NCBI GenBank assembly: GCA_905182995.1
Contig: CAJJDP010000090.1
Span: 359,143 to 423,142, forward strand
Direction of reading: 5' to 3'
DNA from: Paramecium octaurelia
Taxonomy: Eukaryota > Ciliophora > Oligohymenophorea > Peniculida > Parameciidae
DNA: 64,000 nucleotides
A program made the translations under genes and the position numbers. Shown in pieces: positions 12,398 to 25,560 of this stretch (position 1 is its first letter; each line of letters begins with the position of its first letter). Under the pieces are notes generated by a model. That model was not told where the DNA came from, did no database searches, and saw only the letters and a program-made list of their open reading frames with translations.

Positions 12398-14699
12398 TCA
12401 TATGTCGTTATTTTTTCTATATTTATACAAGTGTTATAATCCTTGTTGAAATATACCCTGTTTTTCTCGTTAGAGCTCAAATAACTAGTCTTCAATATTA
12501 ATAATATATTGGGTTTAATGGAAAATACTTCACTTGAAAATTCTAATAAGAATTTAGGATAAGTTTGTAGGATTATTAAGGAGTTTCATTTTATAGCCAC
12601 TTAAGTATCTCAAATGGAAGCATGAAGAACCCTTTATTAGTTTACATTTTGAGCTGCTTTTGTAAATTAAAATTCATATTTATTAAGTTTCAAACATTCT
12701 AAAAGCATTATTAATGTTACTTTTAATGTTTATTTTTTAATCATTTATTATTTAAACATATATCCGATTTCAAATATCAAATACCCCCTTGTCAAATCTT
12801 TATTGTTTATCAGCAAACCATTACTTTCCATTAATTATAAAAAACCTTTTAAGTGGAATTAAATAAGTCTTAACTTGCTCTTAAACTTAATTATTTTGAA
12901 AGAAAATATATAAGAGTATATAGATCTAAATTATTTAAATTTAGATCTATGGAGATTAACTCGTTTTGTAAAAATTAACCCTTATTACCCTTAAGTAAGG
13001 AATTTAATTTAAAATAATATGTATGTTTAGAAATCATAATCAAATCTATTATCTTAATTTTGATTGTTTAATATTTAATTAAAAGCCTCCCAATATTATT
13101 TCATTAAGATCATAATAATATTTAATTAAATTAATGATGCAATTTGTAAACAACAGGACAAGTATATAAAAATAAATAACGCTTCCTATAGTAAATTTTG
13201 TGAAGTTATATGACTAACAATAAATCATTTTGAATAGGCCTTGAATAGGATAACAGATGACATAAACTGTAAGCAAAATCCAACTAGAGAAATAAGTAAA
13301 ATATTTTAATATCGATCAAATAGAATAAAGTTTCAAATATAAACCTGAAAATGAAGTGAAAATTAGTGATAATTAAAGGAATACCATTTTAAAATACAAA
13401 AAAATTAATTATATTAAAAAAAGGTTTGGATAAATTACTTAATTTCTTAGCTTCTACTTTTTTTTTAATTAAATTGAATAGGATAGTAAAAAAGGTTGAA
13501 AGATAAAATCAATTTGATTATTTTCTTAGCTATACTTTAATCGTATTCACTGAATCAAATCATAATAAAAATGATTAAATACGAAGTAGGCTTGGAAGGG
13601 TTAATTTATTGAATGAAAGCCTCATATATAATACTTTGAAGCCAAGATTATTTTACTAGATTCTAATTTTCATTCAATAACTTAAGAATTCTTAAATTAT
13701 TATCATTTTATCATAAGAGAACTCTAGTTATAGTCCTTTTGAATGTGTGTTTAATTTTCATAAAATTGAATTTGCTAAATGCAAATTTCAATAATATATC
13801 TATTTTCATTTATTATACTTGGAATGCTTTAAATGAGATTTTATTGATAATTTAGTCCTCTAAGTTTTTATTATTGACAACAAAAAATCATAAATTCATA
13901 GTAATTTAAGATCAAGACTGCTTTCATAATCCAATTAAATGCAGCTTATTGTAATTTTAAACCTTGCTATCATAAGTGTCAAAGGAGGTCAAAAAAAAAA
14001 TAAATTGCATCCTAGTGCATTACAAGAAATTCACCACTATTTTCATGTTGCTCTAAATTGCAAGAGCCTCTGTTTTCAATAAATGCGAAGGCAATACTGG
14101 GTTAGTACATTTCTTTCTTGTTACCGATAACTTAATATTGATTTGCTTCCATATGTATTTTATCATTGGCGTTTTCTAAATTAAATTAGTTCAGCTGAAT
14201 TTCATTTAACTAATCTTTTACAATTAGACAAAACTTTTAATTATATAAAATCTTTGCTAATTTCCTGCTTAGTCAATATGAATGAACTCGCTTGCAATCC
14301 AATCATTTCAACTAAATGAATAAGAAGAATCTTGCTTTAATTTCTAAAAATTTTATAAAGTTTGTTATATTATTTAAGCAGTTACTTATTTTTCTTCTTT
14401 TTCAGTTCAATCTCTATAAAAAATGAAAAATATTTAGGATTTCAGCAAGAATCTAAAAATAGTCTTAAATCGTATTTAGAAATTCAATTCAAAAAATGAC
14501 ATTACTTATAATCTTACTATCATTCATAAAGAAATATATTTGCAATTAAAGAGTAAAGCTTATGTGTAAAAAATTTCTCTTACTTCTAACAAGGTGATGA
14601 GTAATTATTTAGAAATTTATTCTTCTATGATCAGAAGATGTTTCTTCTTTTGATCGTTTATTGTATAACTAGGATGAAAGAAATTATATTATTGCCATT
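12398..14699. other. Long spacer, no gene recognised
   Basis: AT-rich with frequent stops. It holds a perfect inverted repeat at 12920-12950. The string TAATATTTAATTAAA occurs twice (about 13069 and 13118). Otherwise nothing supportable. Confidence 0.45.
12920..12950. repeat. Perfect 12-bp inverted repeat with 7-nt loop
   Basis: Arms ATAGATCTAAAT (12920-12931) and ATTTAGATCTAT (12939-12950) flank TATTTAA. It could form a hairpin. It is not next to a gene end I can identify, so no terminator role is claimed. Confidence 0.7.
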
Positions 14700-15640
14700 T
14701 TAAATATATGATTATTAATGAGATTATTATACAAGAATGCACACTTAGAGCTTTCTGGTAAAAAAAATTAAAACTTTGAAATACTCCAATAATATTGGTA
14801 TTATTCCTACAAGTTCTCTAATTTGCAGCAGCTCATGAACAGAGTCTATAGAGAATACCAACTGAAAGCGAGCGTATTCTTTAGAGGCAATTTTGAGTCA
14901 CATTTTCACATTTTTCATATCCTATGGTAGTTCTAATTATGCTTCCAGGAACTAAGAATGCTGTTTTGCTACTTCATCACTTGTTTTCAAACCAGAAAGT
15001 AAGCTGTTAGGTCCCTTTTTCATTTAATATCCTTTTGATTGGAGAAGATGATATATTAGTCTAAAAAGTCTTTGAATTCCCTATACACTTCTTTTGAATA
15101 GAACTTATAGAGCACACTAAATTAGAAATCTGAGGCCGAGTGGAATCCTCATACCATTTCATTCATCCTTTCTCTATTGCAAAATTGAATTAAAATGAAA
15201 ATTCAATACAACAATATCAAGCAGTTTTACGGACACTGACTACCTCCAGTACCCTCATCCATGATAATTTTCAAAACTAAGAAAAATGGAAAATCTTACA
15301 TTCCTCAAAATTCATTGGATAATCTTGAAACATTTGACGATAGAGGATAATAAGAGACATAAAATGATTCTTTAGATATTTCTATTCTTAGAAGAAGAAG
15401 TCTTGTTCTTTTTACTTGGCATTTGGCAGGAAATTTAGGCTTGCTCGAAGATATAGTATTGGAATGTCTACATTCGATTCTTGATGTATGAATGATTTCT
15501 CAAGTTAAATTGATTCACCATTTAAATAAACTCGAATAAAAATTTATCATCTAAATAATCTTGAAATTCATAATCAATTTTGGATCATAATCATATCTTA
15601 ACCTTTAATTAGGAAATAATTTTCCTCATAAAAAATATGG
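14700..15640 (-). pseudogene. Decayed unrecognised protein gene
   Basis: Minus-strand stretches with clear protein character follow each other in shifted frames. From the 5' side: DYEFQDYLDDKFLFEFIQMV to SSSKNRNIQRI (about 15580-15380); KEQDFFFQEQKYLKNHFMSL ending FEECKIFHFSQF; FSVLYKFYSKEVYREFKDFL (about 15150-15020); and GLKTSDEVAKQHSQFLEAQL then EYARFQLVFSIDSVHELLQI (about 15000-14790), with a TGA inside this last stretch. Most changes of frame have no plausible intron. Family not recognised; the acidic helical look suggests a cytosolic protein. Confidence 0.5.
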
Positions 15641-17440
15641 GAATTTGATTTGAAGTTTAACTCAACTCTCTTCATTTCATATTTGTTAAACACAGCTAAT
15701 AAGCAGTGGAATTAATAATGTAACAATTAATTGACCCCAAATTCAAGTATTTTATAAATATTAGCCTTCATTCTATCATATATATTTACAATATACATGA
15801 CTTCTATTATCAGCCTTTATCTGAGTATATATCATATTTACTAAAAACAATAATCCGTCCATTATTTTATTGGATGTTAAATTGATATCATTATAGGTAT
15901 ATACACTATCCCAGCTCAGAAGTATTATGTATATAATTACTAAAAAGATTGAACAACATCACTTAAATCAAAGAGAAACCTCTAATTAATAGTATTTGAT
16001 TATTACAAAGTGGGAAGTACTACCCTTTAAATTTAAATACTGGAGATATAGGTATTTATCTTTGATTTTCTGATTTGAAAAATCTATTTTATTACAATCG
16101 CTTCAATTAAAAAAGTAATAAGTAATTATAATTATAATTATAATTATAATTATAATTATAATTAAATAATTTCTTATCTATTTCAAATCAGATCTATTTG
16201 AGAACAAAAAGAATCTGATTGCTAGAAGATCACAAAGAAATTCGTGAGCGATGCTTAGAATGTTTTGCTCTATGGCACTTTTATTTATAAGAGTCAAAAA
16301 ATTGACAATTTTCAGTATCAAATTCAGCAATAAAGAAAATTAAGAAATATATTTAGGAATGCCTATCAATTAGCAAAATTTTTAACTTCAAAAGATAAAT
16401 TACTATATAATTTAAACAACAAAAAATGCTCACTTTCTCTTCTGTAACTTGCAAGTATTGGAGCCCTTTTTCATATGAATATCTTTTTCTTAATTAGTTC
16501 AGCCATTTTTGCAATCCATAGTCTAAATTGATAACTTTTATCAATCACTAGCTGCTATATAATTTAAGTAAGCTCCAAATTATAGGATTATTAGTAAAAT
16601 CCTAATTTAGGACTTTGAAAAAGTTCATTGCCATTTGATTTTCTTATATTTCTAAAACCTTTCTACCCTCCGCATTATATTAATTTATTTTAATCAATAA
16701 AACTTACTTCCATGATTAAATCTTTCTAGATCAATGACAGGTCTTTCCTGGAATAAACTATCATCATTTTAAGAATTATTATTATCCAATCAGTTCTATT
16801 TAATAGTTATTTAACCAATTTAAAATAATCAAATTGAGGAGTATAAATATTTAGCTAGAGTACCATTAATACCTTATGTTGTCAATATAAAACCTATAAA
16901 ATACTATGGTGCTAAACATAAATTTTCAAATTGAAGTGAGTTAATTAAAAGTCTGTAGAATCTAAAGACTCTATTTATTAATGATCTGTTTCAAGAAAAG
17001 CGAAACAACAGTGTTATTTAAGTTGGATCAGCGATTGGGAAGGTAGAAATTAAACTCTACTAAAAGGTAAGTCAATCAAATATGGTATGAATATATCGAT
17101 AACGAAAGGATTTAGATTCTAAACGAAAACGATTTTCAATGACCTTTGCTTCAAAGTAAAAGCAGATATGACAATGTCTCTATAATTATAGTGAATGTAA
17201 AAGGATTTATAATAATAATAAATGAATTTTTCAAATCATTAAAATCAGAATGATCATTTGCAAAATCATCTAATAAAGTTAGAACTTTTTGATTCTTGTG
17301 TTAGAGTTTCTTCTTTAGCACATAAATATTAATTAAATAATTTTTAAACAATAATTTGATATATATTGATATTCAAAAAATTATTTTCAAGAGCAAAAGA
17401 ATTATATGAGTTAACCGCTGCTAAGAGGATATAGTAGTAA
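15641..17440. other. Spacer with a microsatellite, no gene recognised
   Basis: AT-rich; apart from the hexamer repeat at 16123-16164 I see nothing supportable. Confidence 0.45.
16123..16164. repeat. (TAATTA)7 microsatellite
   Basis: About seven copies of TAATTA in a row. Simple-sequence repeat in non-coding DNA. Confidence 0.9.
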
Positions 17441-17640
17441 ATTTGATTTTCTGGGTTTGGGTTTGGTCAAGACTGGCTATAACTGTCTCCCTATATGACT
17501 CCAGTAGTAAGGTCTAGGCTGTTAGAAATAATACAATTTTGACGATTCCCTATTGGGAAAGACGATGAAATCGGCTATTCCAATGAAAAGGGGTTGAAAT
17601 AGGCGAAGAATAATAAAGGTGTTTAATAATCTTTTCCAAA
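17441..17640. other. GC-richer island with an interstitial telomere-like motif
   Basis: This 200-bp stretch is visibly richer in G and C than its surroundings. It contains GGGTTTGGGTTTGG at 17453-17466, just over two G3T3 telomere units in the same orientation as the terminal telomere. No gene reads through it convincingly. It lies just downstream (minus-strand sense) of the repeat copy at 18220-18930, so it may be part of that element or a healed break. Confidence 0.5.
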
Positions 17641-18219
17641 ATGCTTTCAATTCATCTTCATTAATTTTCTTCTAATTACTTATTCCTCCTTGCTTTACAC
17701 CGATTCATTTTACCAAAATACAAGGGTTATTGTAATTTCTAAAAAAGACCTAAAATTTCGATGTTGGATATAAAAACCAACAGCAGAAGGAAGACCCCAT
17801 ACCTCTTCTTCCAGGCTTCCAATAACATCATTTGGTAGTTCCTTGAAGTTGAATATTCTAATTATCTTTTATTTGATTTCCATAAACAAAGCATTTCTTA
17901 GATTATTAACCGTATTCTTCAACAAAGGTCCCTACCCAGTTTAGGAATACATTACCCAGAATCAATAATTATGTCTTTTCAAGCTTTTATAAAAGCCGTA
18001 TTAATCTCATCAAAGATTTTTTCTACTCCTCTTGCTTCAGATTAATTCTGTTTCTACTGCACTCTTCTGTTTAAAGGCGACTCCACCTTGCGGATTTATT
18101 TTCATTTTTACTGATCATTGGTTGACTTCTAACTGAATCTGCATCTGACATCTTCTCTTCTACTATAGTTTTGTTCCCTTTACTCTATTCTTTCTGGTGT
18201 TTTTCTAACATGTGAAAAT

Positions 18220-18930
18220 CTCACTACATTTATCACTCGATTAATTCCTCTTCCCTTTCTTTGTCTTTCGAAATAGCTTTTTTCTTCCTCTTGTAACACC
18301 AATGTAGTTTGACCAATCTTAGGTTATTAATTGGATCTCTCCCTTATCTTTCTCTCTGTAAAAGGATTATAAGTTATTAATGTAATAGAACATGATGATG
18401 TATATCCATATCATCTATTATTAAGTGAATGCCATATGGACCTCTATTTGGAAAAGAGTCCCAACTACGAATTACAATCTTGATTTGTTTCAATTCTGAT
18501 AGCAATTATTATAAATGTCCTTCCATTTAAATTCTGACTGTGCTTTTTATTAATACTGATCATTCCAAAAATGTCCAATTAAATTAAAAATTTTTTTTTA
18601 ATTTTTTCTCTTCCACTTATCTGTTTATCCAGATTTGAGGTATCTATTATGAAATGGCTCCCATAATTTAATATTTAGCCTATCTGGGGTTTACGTCGAC
18701 GTGAATTCCTTTTTCTAGCTTTTTCATATTCAAGAGATCCTTCATTCCATAAGACTTTTCCCTCTTCTCCATTTAGCAATTCATCAATCTATGGAATGCT
18801 AGCTCAGGCTCCACTTCCCCTTATCTTTGTCATAATCCTCCAATGAATAAAGTTTTTACAATAGGGTCCTCCACTACCCTTGTCAAGAAATGTCTTGATT
18901 AGATATTTGTTTCCTTGAGAGCAAGAACTG
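18220..18930 (-). repeat. Dispersed repeat family, copy A (decayed coding element)
   Basis: On the minus strand two blocks match the copy at 48260-48745. One reads TRVVEDPIVKTLFIGG (about 18890-18840). The other reads PYGIHLIIDDMDIHHHVLLH and continues to LRLVKLHWCYKRKKKAISKD (about 18440-18250). Between the copies the second block differs largely at third codon positions, so this frame was once under protein selection. Frames are now broken. The family is not recognised; a decayed mobile element is one possibility. Confidence 0.5.
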
Positions 18931-20446
18931 TATCTTTTTCTTGATATTTGATATTTGAAAATGAAAAATTAATTATTCGTTGTCTTTACTGAATTCAAAT
19001 TTTATAATACCATTTCGGTCCATTGAGATAATTTAATCTTGAAGAATGATCCAAATTAAAATTATTTTATGATGATCTAAAGATCCATAAATAATAAGGA
19101 TAGAAAATCTCGATTGACTTCTAAATGATTGAAAAAAGAACTGAGGAAAGATAAAAATGTCTAACTGGGTTTAATGATAAATTTTCTAATCTGGATTTTA
19201 CAATAACACTGAATAGAATGGGATAGGCAACAAAAGGAGTTTCATTTGATTAAATACAATTAGTTTAATTGAGTTAACTCTTTGAAAGGGCTTGCTATAT
19301 CTTGAATTTGAAATGATTACCAATTTTACTAGCTAACGTTTAGAAGCAATTGATCAAACTGATATTATATTTACTTATTTCTAACTCTTATTGAGGCATT
19401 TTATATTGGTTTTTAATTCGTTTTTCTGATGTTAAGCTCTTAGAGAATTCCAATAGAATTAGACATCTGTAATATTAAGTGTAAATATATGTATTTCAGA
19501 AAAGATTTTTAAATTTAAAATATCTATTAATAAAAATTTTTTAAGCTGCATTTATGAACATCTTCATTTGTCTAAAAGGAAAGATGATAAGAAAAAGGAA
19601 TAAGAATGGCGAAATACAATATCTGCCTTTGTTGTTCATTTTAAGTTGTTATCTCATCCTAATGTTAAGTTATGAATATTCCTAAAATACTCATGGTATT
19701 TATTTTAGAAGTTTAATAAATAAGTGATCAGCATTGATTCAGAGAAAAAGGAAAAATAAAACATAAAAGAATAATAAATATAATCTAAAATAACTTACTA
19801 TCACATAATAATCATTACTGTAGCATACTGAATATGAGTAGCTTGTTTTTCTTTAGATCAAATGTCCTCATCTATTTTAAATAAACTACTTTACTCAACA
19901 GAGATTTATAACTACACTCTTTTTCATAATATCTATATATCTCAACCTCTATTATTTGATTTTTAATTCTTAACCTTTGAATCGACTATTTCTTGTAATA
20001 AAGCTACTTCGTTACAAAATTAATTAAGCTACTAAAATATATAATATATTTTATTATACTTCTTTTAAAATTTTATAATTAGTTTAGGTAAAGGGAGTCA
20101 CATCAACTTCGGATTGGATTGAGATGAAAAATTGTTACAATATATTATAAGGTTAAAAATTTAAGATTGTTCTTTAATGTTTTTGAAAGAAAATTCTGTA
20201 TAAAATGAAAGAGAATATCCTCTTTTGTATATTTTGTTGTATTAAGCTAAACATACTTTAGTTTCTCAAGTGTTAATTTATTAAATAAATTTAAGTAAAT
20301 TAGTTTAACCTAAATATTTTGAGTAAATTAATCTTAAGAATATTTTGGTATTATAAATATCTACCAATTTATGCAATCAATGTTGTTAACCCAATTAATC
20401 AACATTTTTTTTTCTTTTTAATCTTTGAAAAGTGTCAATAACATTA
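18931..20446. other. Spacer with one short coding scrap
   Basis: At about 19560-19670 plus, KRKDDKKKEQEWRNTISAFV ends at a TGA. Nothing else supportable. Confidence 0.35.
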
Positions 20447-20870
20447 ATGAAATTAGCTATAACAGTATTTTGTATAATCTTAAGTTCTTATTGAAGTCCT
20501 AAATCTTTTTAACTGGTAAAGATTTTTTTGATATTTAAAAAGTTGATCAATACTTGTGAAGAGATATTGGTAATTTTTTGAAAGGTTAATCAATTATTAA
20601 GTTTTTAACATAAAAAACTATGAATGGGTTAGTAGACTCATAAGCCTTAGAAGAATATGATTGACAGTCTATGATATCATAAATCCAATTATTCTCAATT
20701 TTATGAAAACTGATTCATTTTCACCAATTTCAAATATTAGGGAAAGGGATTTAACCCATGATGGTTATTTCGTAAAATTTTATTTGGTATTTTTCCTAAA
20801 ACACCAATTACTTTTGATTCTATCCAAAAGTTACCTTTGTTAAAGTTTGAATATTTCCTATATAAAGGTT
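20447..20870 (+). pseudogene. Possible decayed secreted-protein gene
   Basis: ATG at 20447 is followed by a signal-peptide-like MKLAITVFCIILSSY and then an in-frame TGA. Further protein-like scraps (TGKDFFDIQKVDQYL; MNGLVDSQALEEYD) lie in other frames. It may be a decayed secreted protein, but support is weak and no family is recognised. Confidence 0.2.
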
Positions 20871-22193
20871 AATTATATTCCTTTTAGAAATTTTTCATTT
20901 TTGAACTTTCACTCACATTTCATAATTTTTTATCTAAATAAAGTTGAATTATACAGATAAAACTAAAGCCAAATACTTCTAAAAGGAAATGAAGAAATAA
21001 CTTGATAAAATGTTTGAATTTGATATTAATATTATATCATTACAGAATTGAAGTTAAGATTATTTCGAAATTAACATTTTAAATTTTTAAAGCCTTATAT
21101 TCATTGTTTATACTAAATTTCTTTAATTTTTGATAATGCTATCTCTTTTATATTAATAGATTTTGATAAATACTTACTTAGATAGATTTAATTATCCTTA
21201 ACTGTTACTTAATTAGATAAAATTATCAAATATCTACTCATAAAAATTTTATAATACTCATAAGCTAGTAAGAGATTTAAATGTTAAAGAATATTACAAT
21301 GAAAAATTTTGTTAATGAAATTACTAATGAGCGAAATGGTATGATAATTATGCAAAATAATGGATTTTGATTAGAACCACAGAACAAATTCTATAAGGTT
21401 ATTTAAAGATCCTGTTTTTAGAAATTATAGAGTGGGGAGCATATATATGTTAAACAATCATACTCATCAATTTATTCTAATCATAAATATAAAAAAAGAG
21501 ATGTTAAATTTACGCTCTTTATAGTGCCAGTGAATTATATGATTAGAATGATTAACAATACTGAATTAAGTTGAAAATTATAAGTCTCATTTTAAAGTAT
21601 ATACAAAACAGGAGGAAATAAAGGAATGGTTAGACTATACTAAGATATATCCTACTACAAAATATAAAAATATGCAAAATTATGAATTCAGTATTAGAAT
21701 TATGATTTACATGAATATTTTTTTAGCAAGTATTTATTAATATCAAATGACCAAATAGTGGGTAGATAATAAACAATATTTATAGGAATTTGATATTAAA
21801 ATGTTCAATTTTTTGAAAAATTATACTAAGTAGAAATAAATATAATTGCAATAATCTCATTGTTTTTCAAAACTAAAAACTTAAAGAGTGATGAATAAAG
21901 CACCACTAATTAGATATTATTACATATAATCATGCTTCTCAGTTATTTATTTCTAAATACCTATATAGGATTTATAAAAAATACATTTAACAGTTATTCA
22001 AAATTTTTTTCATTTGATTACTTTTATTACTTACAAGTTAGTGTAGTATAACAAATAAATTTGATAATGTAGAGCGATGTTTGAGTTAAATTGACCATTT
22101 CATAATACTTATGAAAAGTGAGAGAAGTATATCCTCATCAAGTTATTTTCCTAATTAGAGCTCAAAAAGAGTAGTTCCCTATAAATTCTTGTT
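20871..22193. other. Spacer, no gene recognised
   Basis: AT-rich with dense stops on both strands. Nothing supportable. Confidence 0.45.
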
Positions 22194-22400
22194 TCATCCG
22201 TAATTTTTTATTCTTTTCAAGTAAGAAGCCTATATGGAATACATTACAATCATAGATAATATATTGAATGCGAATACTGATTTTATAATCTTATATCTAG
22301 TTGAATTCGTCCAGATTTCCTACCATTTTCTAGAATTAAGATTACCAAACCCGTTTATAAAATGGATTGAAAATCCTTCTAATTCTTTGGCGGATGGCAT
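22194..22400 (-). pseudogene. Short fragment with one membrane-like segment
   Basis: A minus-strand frame from ATG (22398-22400) to TGA (22194-22196) gives 68 residues: MPSAKELEGFSIHFINGFGN, SRKWQEIWTNSTRYK, then the hydrophobic VFAFNILSMIVMYSI. A TGA lies in frame just upstream of the ATG. The composition is protein-like but short; probably a gene piece. Family unknown. Confidence 0.3.
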
Positions 22401-23290
22401 TTTCTTTTTTCATATTTGAAAGTTGCTCTTGCGAATGATAGACCTATATAATAAATAATTATTTTTTTAATTTTAATTTAATGCATAGCACAAGAAAAAA
22501 CAGTATTGAGAGAATTTTGATATGTGAGTAAAGAATAGAGGGATCTCACTTTATGTGCTTCTACTCTTTCTCAATTAAACTACAGAACCTAAAAAGAAAT
22601 TAGTCAAAAATATTAGTTATATACTTGAAATAAATCTTTCGGTAGAAATTAATTTTAGATTTTTCTAATCTCTCCTCTAAAATTTATAAAAATAGTTTAG
22701 AATTTAGATTAAGTGATATGTCTAAGGCAAAAAGAATGTTAAAGCAAATTGAAAGATATTTTGAGCAACAAATAAGCTTGTGATTTCTTTATTCAAGATT
22801 GAATAGATTATGAATTTGGATGAATTGGATAACAATTCTTAAGCAATTTAAGCATTGAATATAAAAAAAAAAAATTACTTTGTTAGTGTTAGCTAAGTGT
22901 CTTATTAAATTTTATTATTGAAAATATTTTGCTGTGTAAATTATTTTTTCTCATTTTAAATTTGATAATATTCTTTAACAATTAAAATCATGATTAATTC
23001 ACTTTTGTTTGTTTAAATAGATTCCAGAATAATTCAATCAAATTATTTTATGAGTTTGAAATAATTATTAGTAATCGATGATATTATTTATAGATATTTG
23101 ATACATTCCAACAAGTGGCACCCAGTTATTGGTAATATTAAAACTTATTATTATATTCTTAAATTTATTTGTCAGGCTTATAAATTTATAGTTACCCATC
23201 TAATTCATTTTAGATGCGATCTTGCTCTTATTTAATTAATGGAAAATATTTTTAGAGAGAAACATCGAGTTTAAAAATTGTAAATAAGAT
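22401..23290. other. Spacer, no gene recognised
   Basis: AT-rich; nothing supportable. Confidence 0.45.
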
Positions 23291-23839
23291 TCATGAAAAT
23301 TTATAATATGCATTCACTTTTAAAATGTGCAAACCTGAATTGTAAGTATTACCTCCTACATTTAATACATCAAATCTTTCAACAAATTGATCTGGAAATG
23401 TAATCTTGACTATTGATATTGCTAAATTACTATCATAAATTTTAGTTTGAACTCCATTCAACACAGCATAAACAATTATTGTATAAAATCTGATACCTTC
23501 ACCTATGCGATAGCCTAAATCCCAAAGCCAAATTTCGAATGTATTCAATAAATAATTTTACATTAGTGATATGGAAATTTTTTGGCTTATAAAACAAGAT
23601 GTATAGGGCACGCCATCGGACATAATAGTATAAGCATCATCCTTTAAGCAAGAACCATAATTTCCATCTCTAAACCCATTTTATCTTGCTCGTGAAATCA
23701 ATGCTCCAACTTAATATTACAGCACATTCTTATGATTTTTCTTTAATATTGATTCTAATTCCCTAAATTATCTCATACATTATTATCTGGTAGTCTATAT
23801 TAATAAAATGTAAATAATAAATAGTAACTCACTCTTCAT
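23291..23839 (-). CDS. Discoidin (F5/8 type C)-like domain protein, BTBD9-type tail without a BTB domain
   Basis: The frame is open from ATG at 23837-23839 (or a second ATG at 23774-23776) to TGA at 23291-23293, 182 or 161 residues. From the second Met it reads MRQFRELESILKKNHKNVLQ, then GFRDGNYGSCLKDDAYTIMS, GVPYTSCFISQKISISLMQN, FEIWLWDLGYRIGEGIRFYT and FPDQFVERFDVLNVGGNTYN. The 'xIxLWDxxxRxYxYxxxV' strand pattern and the closing 'VERFxVxGGNT' strand recall the discoidin half of BTBD9-like proteins. The N-terminal BTB domain expected in that family is absent, so this may be a truncated copy. The region between the two ATGs is hydrophobic and may be non-coding. Function unknown; such domains bind proteins or lipids. 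Confidence 0.6.
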
Positions 23840-24989
23840 TTTTAAAATAATGAGGAAAAAATATGAATGAAATTAAAACTAGCAAATTATTTATTAAAAG
23901 ACCTTAGTTTAATTATATTAAATTCTATTTCTACAACGATCATTACCAATATTTTAATAAATGCAGTTTGTAAATTCTATAAAGTGGCTAATTAAATTGA
24001 TATTTTATTCTAATTGAAAAATCGATCATCAACCATTATGAAATTTAAAATCTGTTTAGTTTAAGTATAAGTCAATTTTAATTTTGTAAATAATTGCATT
24101 AAAATAATGCTTTGTTCAACATTAAGAATGATATTAAAACATTTAAACTTATCTCATTATTATTCTTTCTCTTCATAGATTTTAAATATATTTAGGAACT
24201 TTAAATTAATTTATTTTGGTTGTAATTGCGGCAAGTGTTGCTGATTAACTGATATGATATCTGTAAAGTATAGATCTTATTATATTTACAATAGAATTTT
24301 AGACAACCATTTTTGTTAACAATAGCATTTGCTCACCTTTTTCACTAGCCTATCTTCATAAATATTTATACTTTTGAATTGTAAACAATAAACTGAATTT
24401 CCTTATTATGCGGGACTTAACTTTTTTGTCCACAGACAAAAATTGACCAAATACTAAGTGACTAAATTCTAGGAACCTTCAATTATGTTTTTAAATTTTG
24501 ATTTATTATAGAATATTACTTGAGTTTATAACAGAGGATAAATACTCTTTTGAGCAAATGACTCCAAAGATTCCCTGTAATCTCTAACTTGGAGAAATAC
24601 TTCTCCAGCTAAAATAAAATAACCTGATTTAAAAATTGGGAGATAGGAACGTATTTAGTTCTAAGACATAACATTAAAATTAACATGCTGAAAATTTTTT
24701 GATTAGATAATATAAGAAAAAAATTAATCGTATTTTAAGCATAATATTATTAATATAATTGAAGCATAGTAAATTTTTTCTCAATTGCGAAGTTTTAATT
24801 CTAATTATTTAGTAAGTAATAAAAATGGTTTTCTTTATTTTCTAAATGCGCCTTACTCAAAAGAAAAGAGATGAGGTATAGAAAAAAAGTTACAATTTGT
24901 GATTTGTAAATTTTGAATTTATGGAGAGAAAATATCAATTTCATATCAAGATAAAATTGCTATTATTCAGTAAAATCCTTCATCAGAAT
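23840..24989. other. Spacer, no gene recognised
   Basis: AT-rich; nothing supportable. Confidence 0.45.
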
Positions 24990-25560
24990 TACATTGTTCA
25001 ATTTATAAAAATTTAGTATTGGAATTAGCCTAAAATCGCAGAATTATGGCTTGATTTAAGAAAGAAATAATTTTATGAAAACAAGAATGAGAAATTGGTA
25101 GCAGATAAGGCTATTCCAATAATAAAACCCTACAAACAATTCAATTTTTACATGAAGAGTTAAAGGAGAATAATTCTAATTAACAGGTTTACTAAAACTC
25201 TGAAGATTAAAATTTTTGAACAGCCATAATGCAGATTGACTTAATTTAATCGTTTTTCTTAGAACAAATTCCTTGATCTATCAAATATGTAAAAAGTATT
25301 TACGATAAGTTAAGGAAAAATAGAAATGTAAACAATTCATATGCTTTAAAGCAGTATACAAAATACATTGATAAAATAATATCAATTGATTCTAACACAG
25401 AAATGAAATCGAAATTAGATACTTTTAAAAAAAAAGAAATCAACAATGCTTTAAAATATTAATATTGAAATAGATTTATTTGAAAACTTAAGAATGGATT
25501 TAAATTTAAATTAGCATAAATGCTCCAAAAATATATCTTAACATATTGTTTTGATTGGAG
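24990..25560 (+). pseudogene. Decayed coiled-coil protein gene
   Basis: Plus-strand pieces in changing frames read as helical, Lys/Glu/Asn-rich protein: KKQFYENKNEKLVADKA; KTLQTIQFLHEELKENNSNQ; KYVKSIYDKLRKNRNVNNSY followed by EMKSKLDTFKKKEINNALKY; and IDLFENLRMDLNLNQHKC. No intron joins them cleanly. Family not recognised. Confidence 0.4.
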
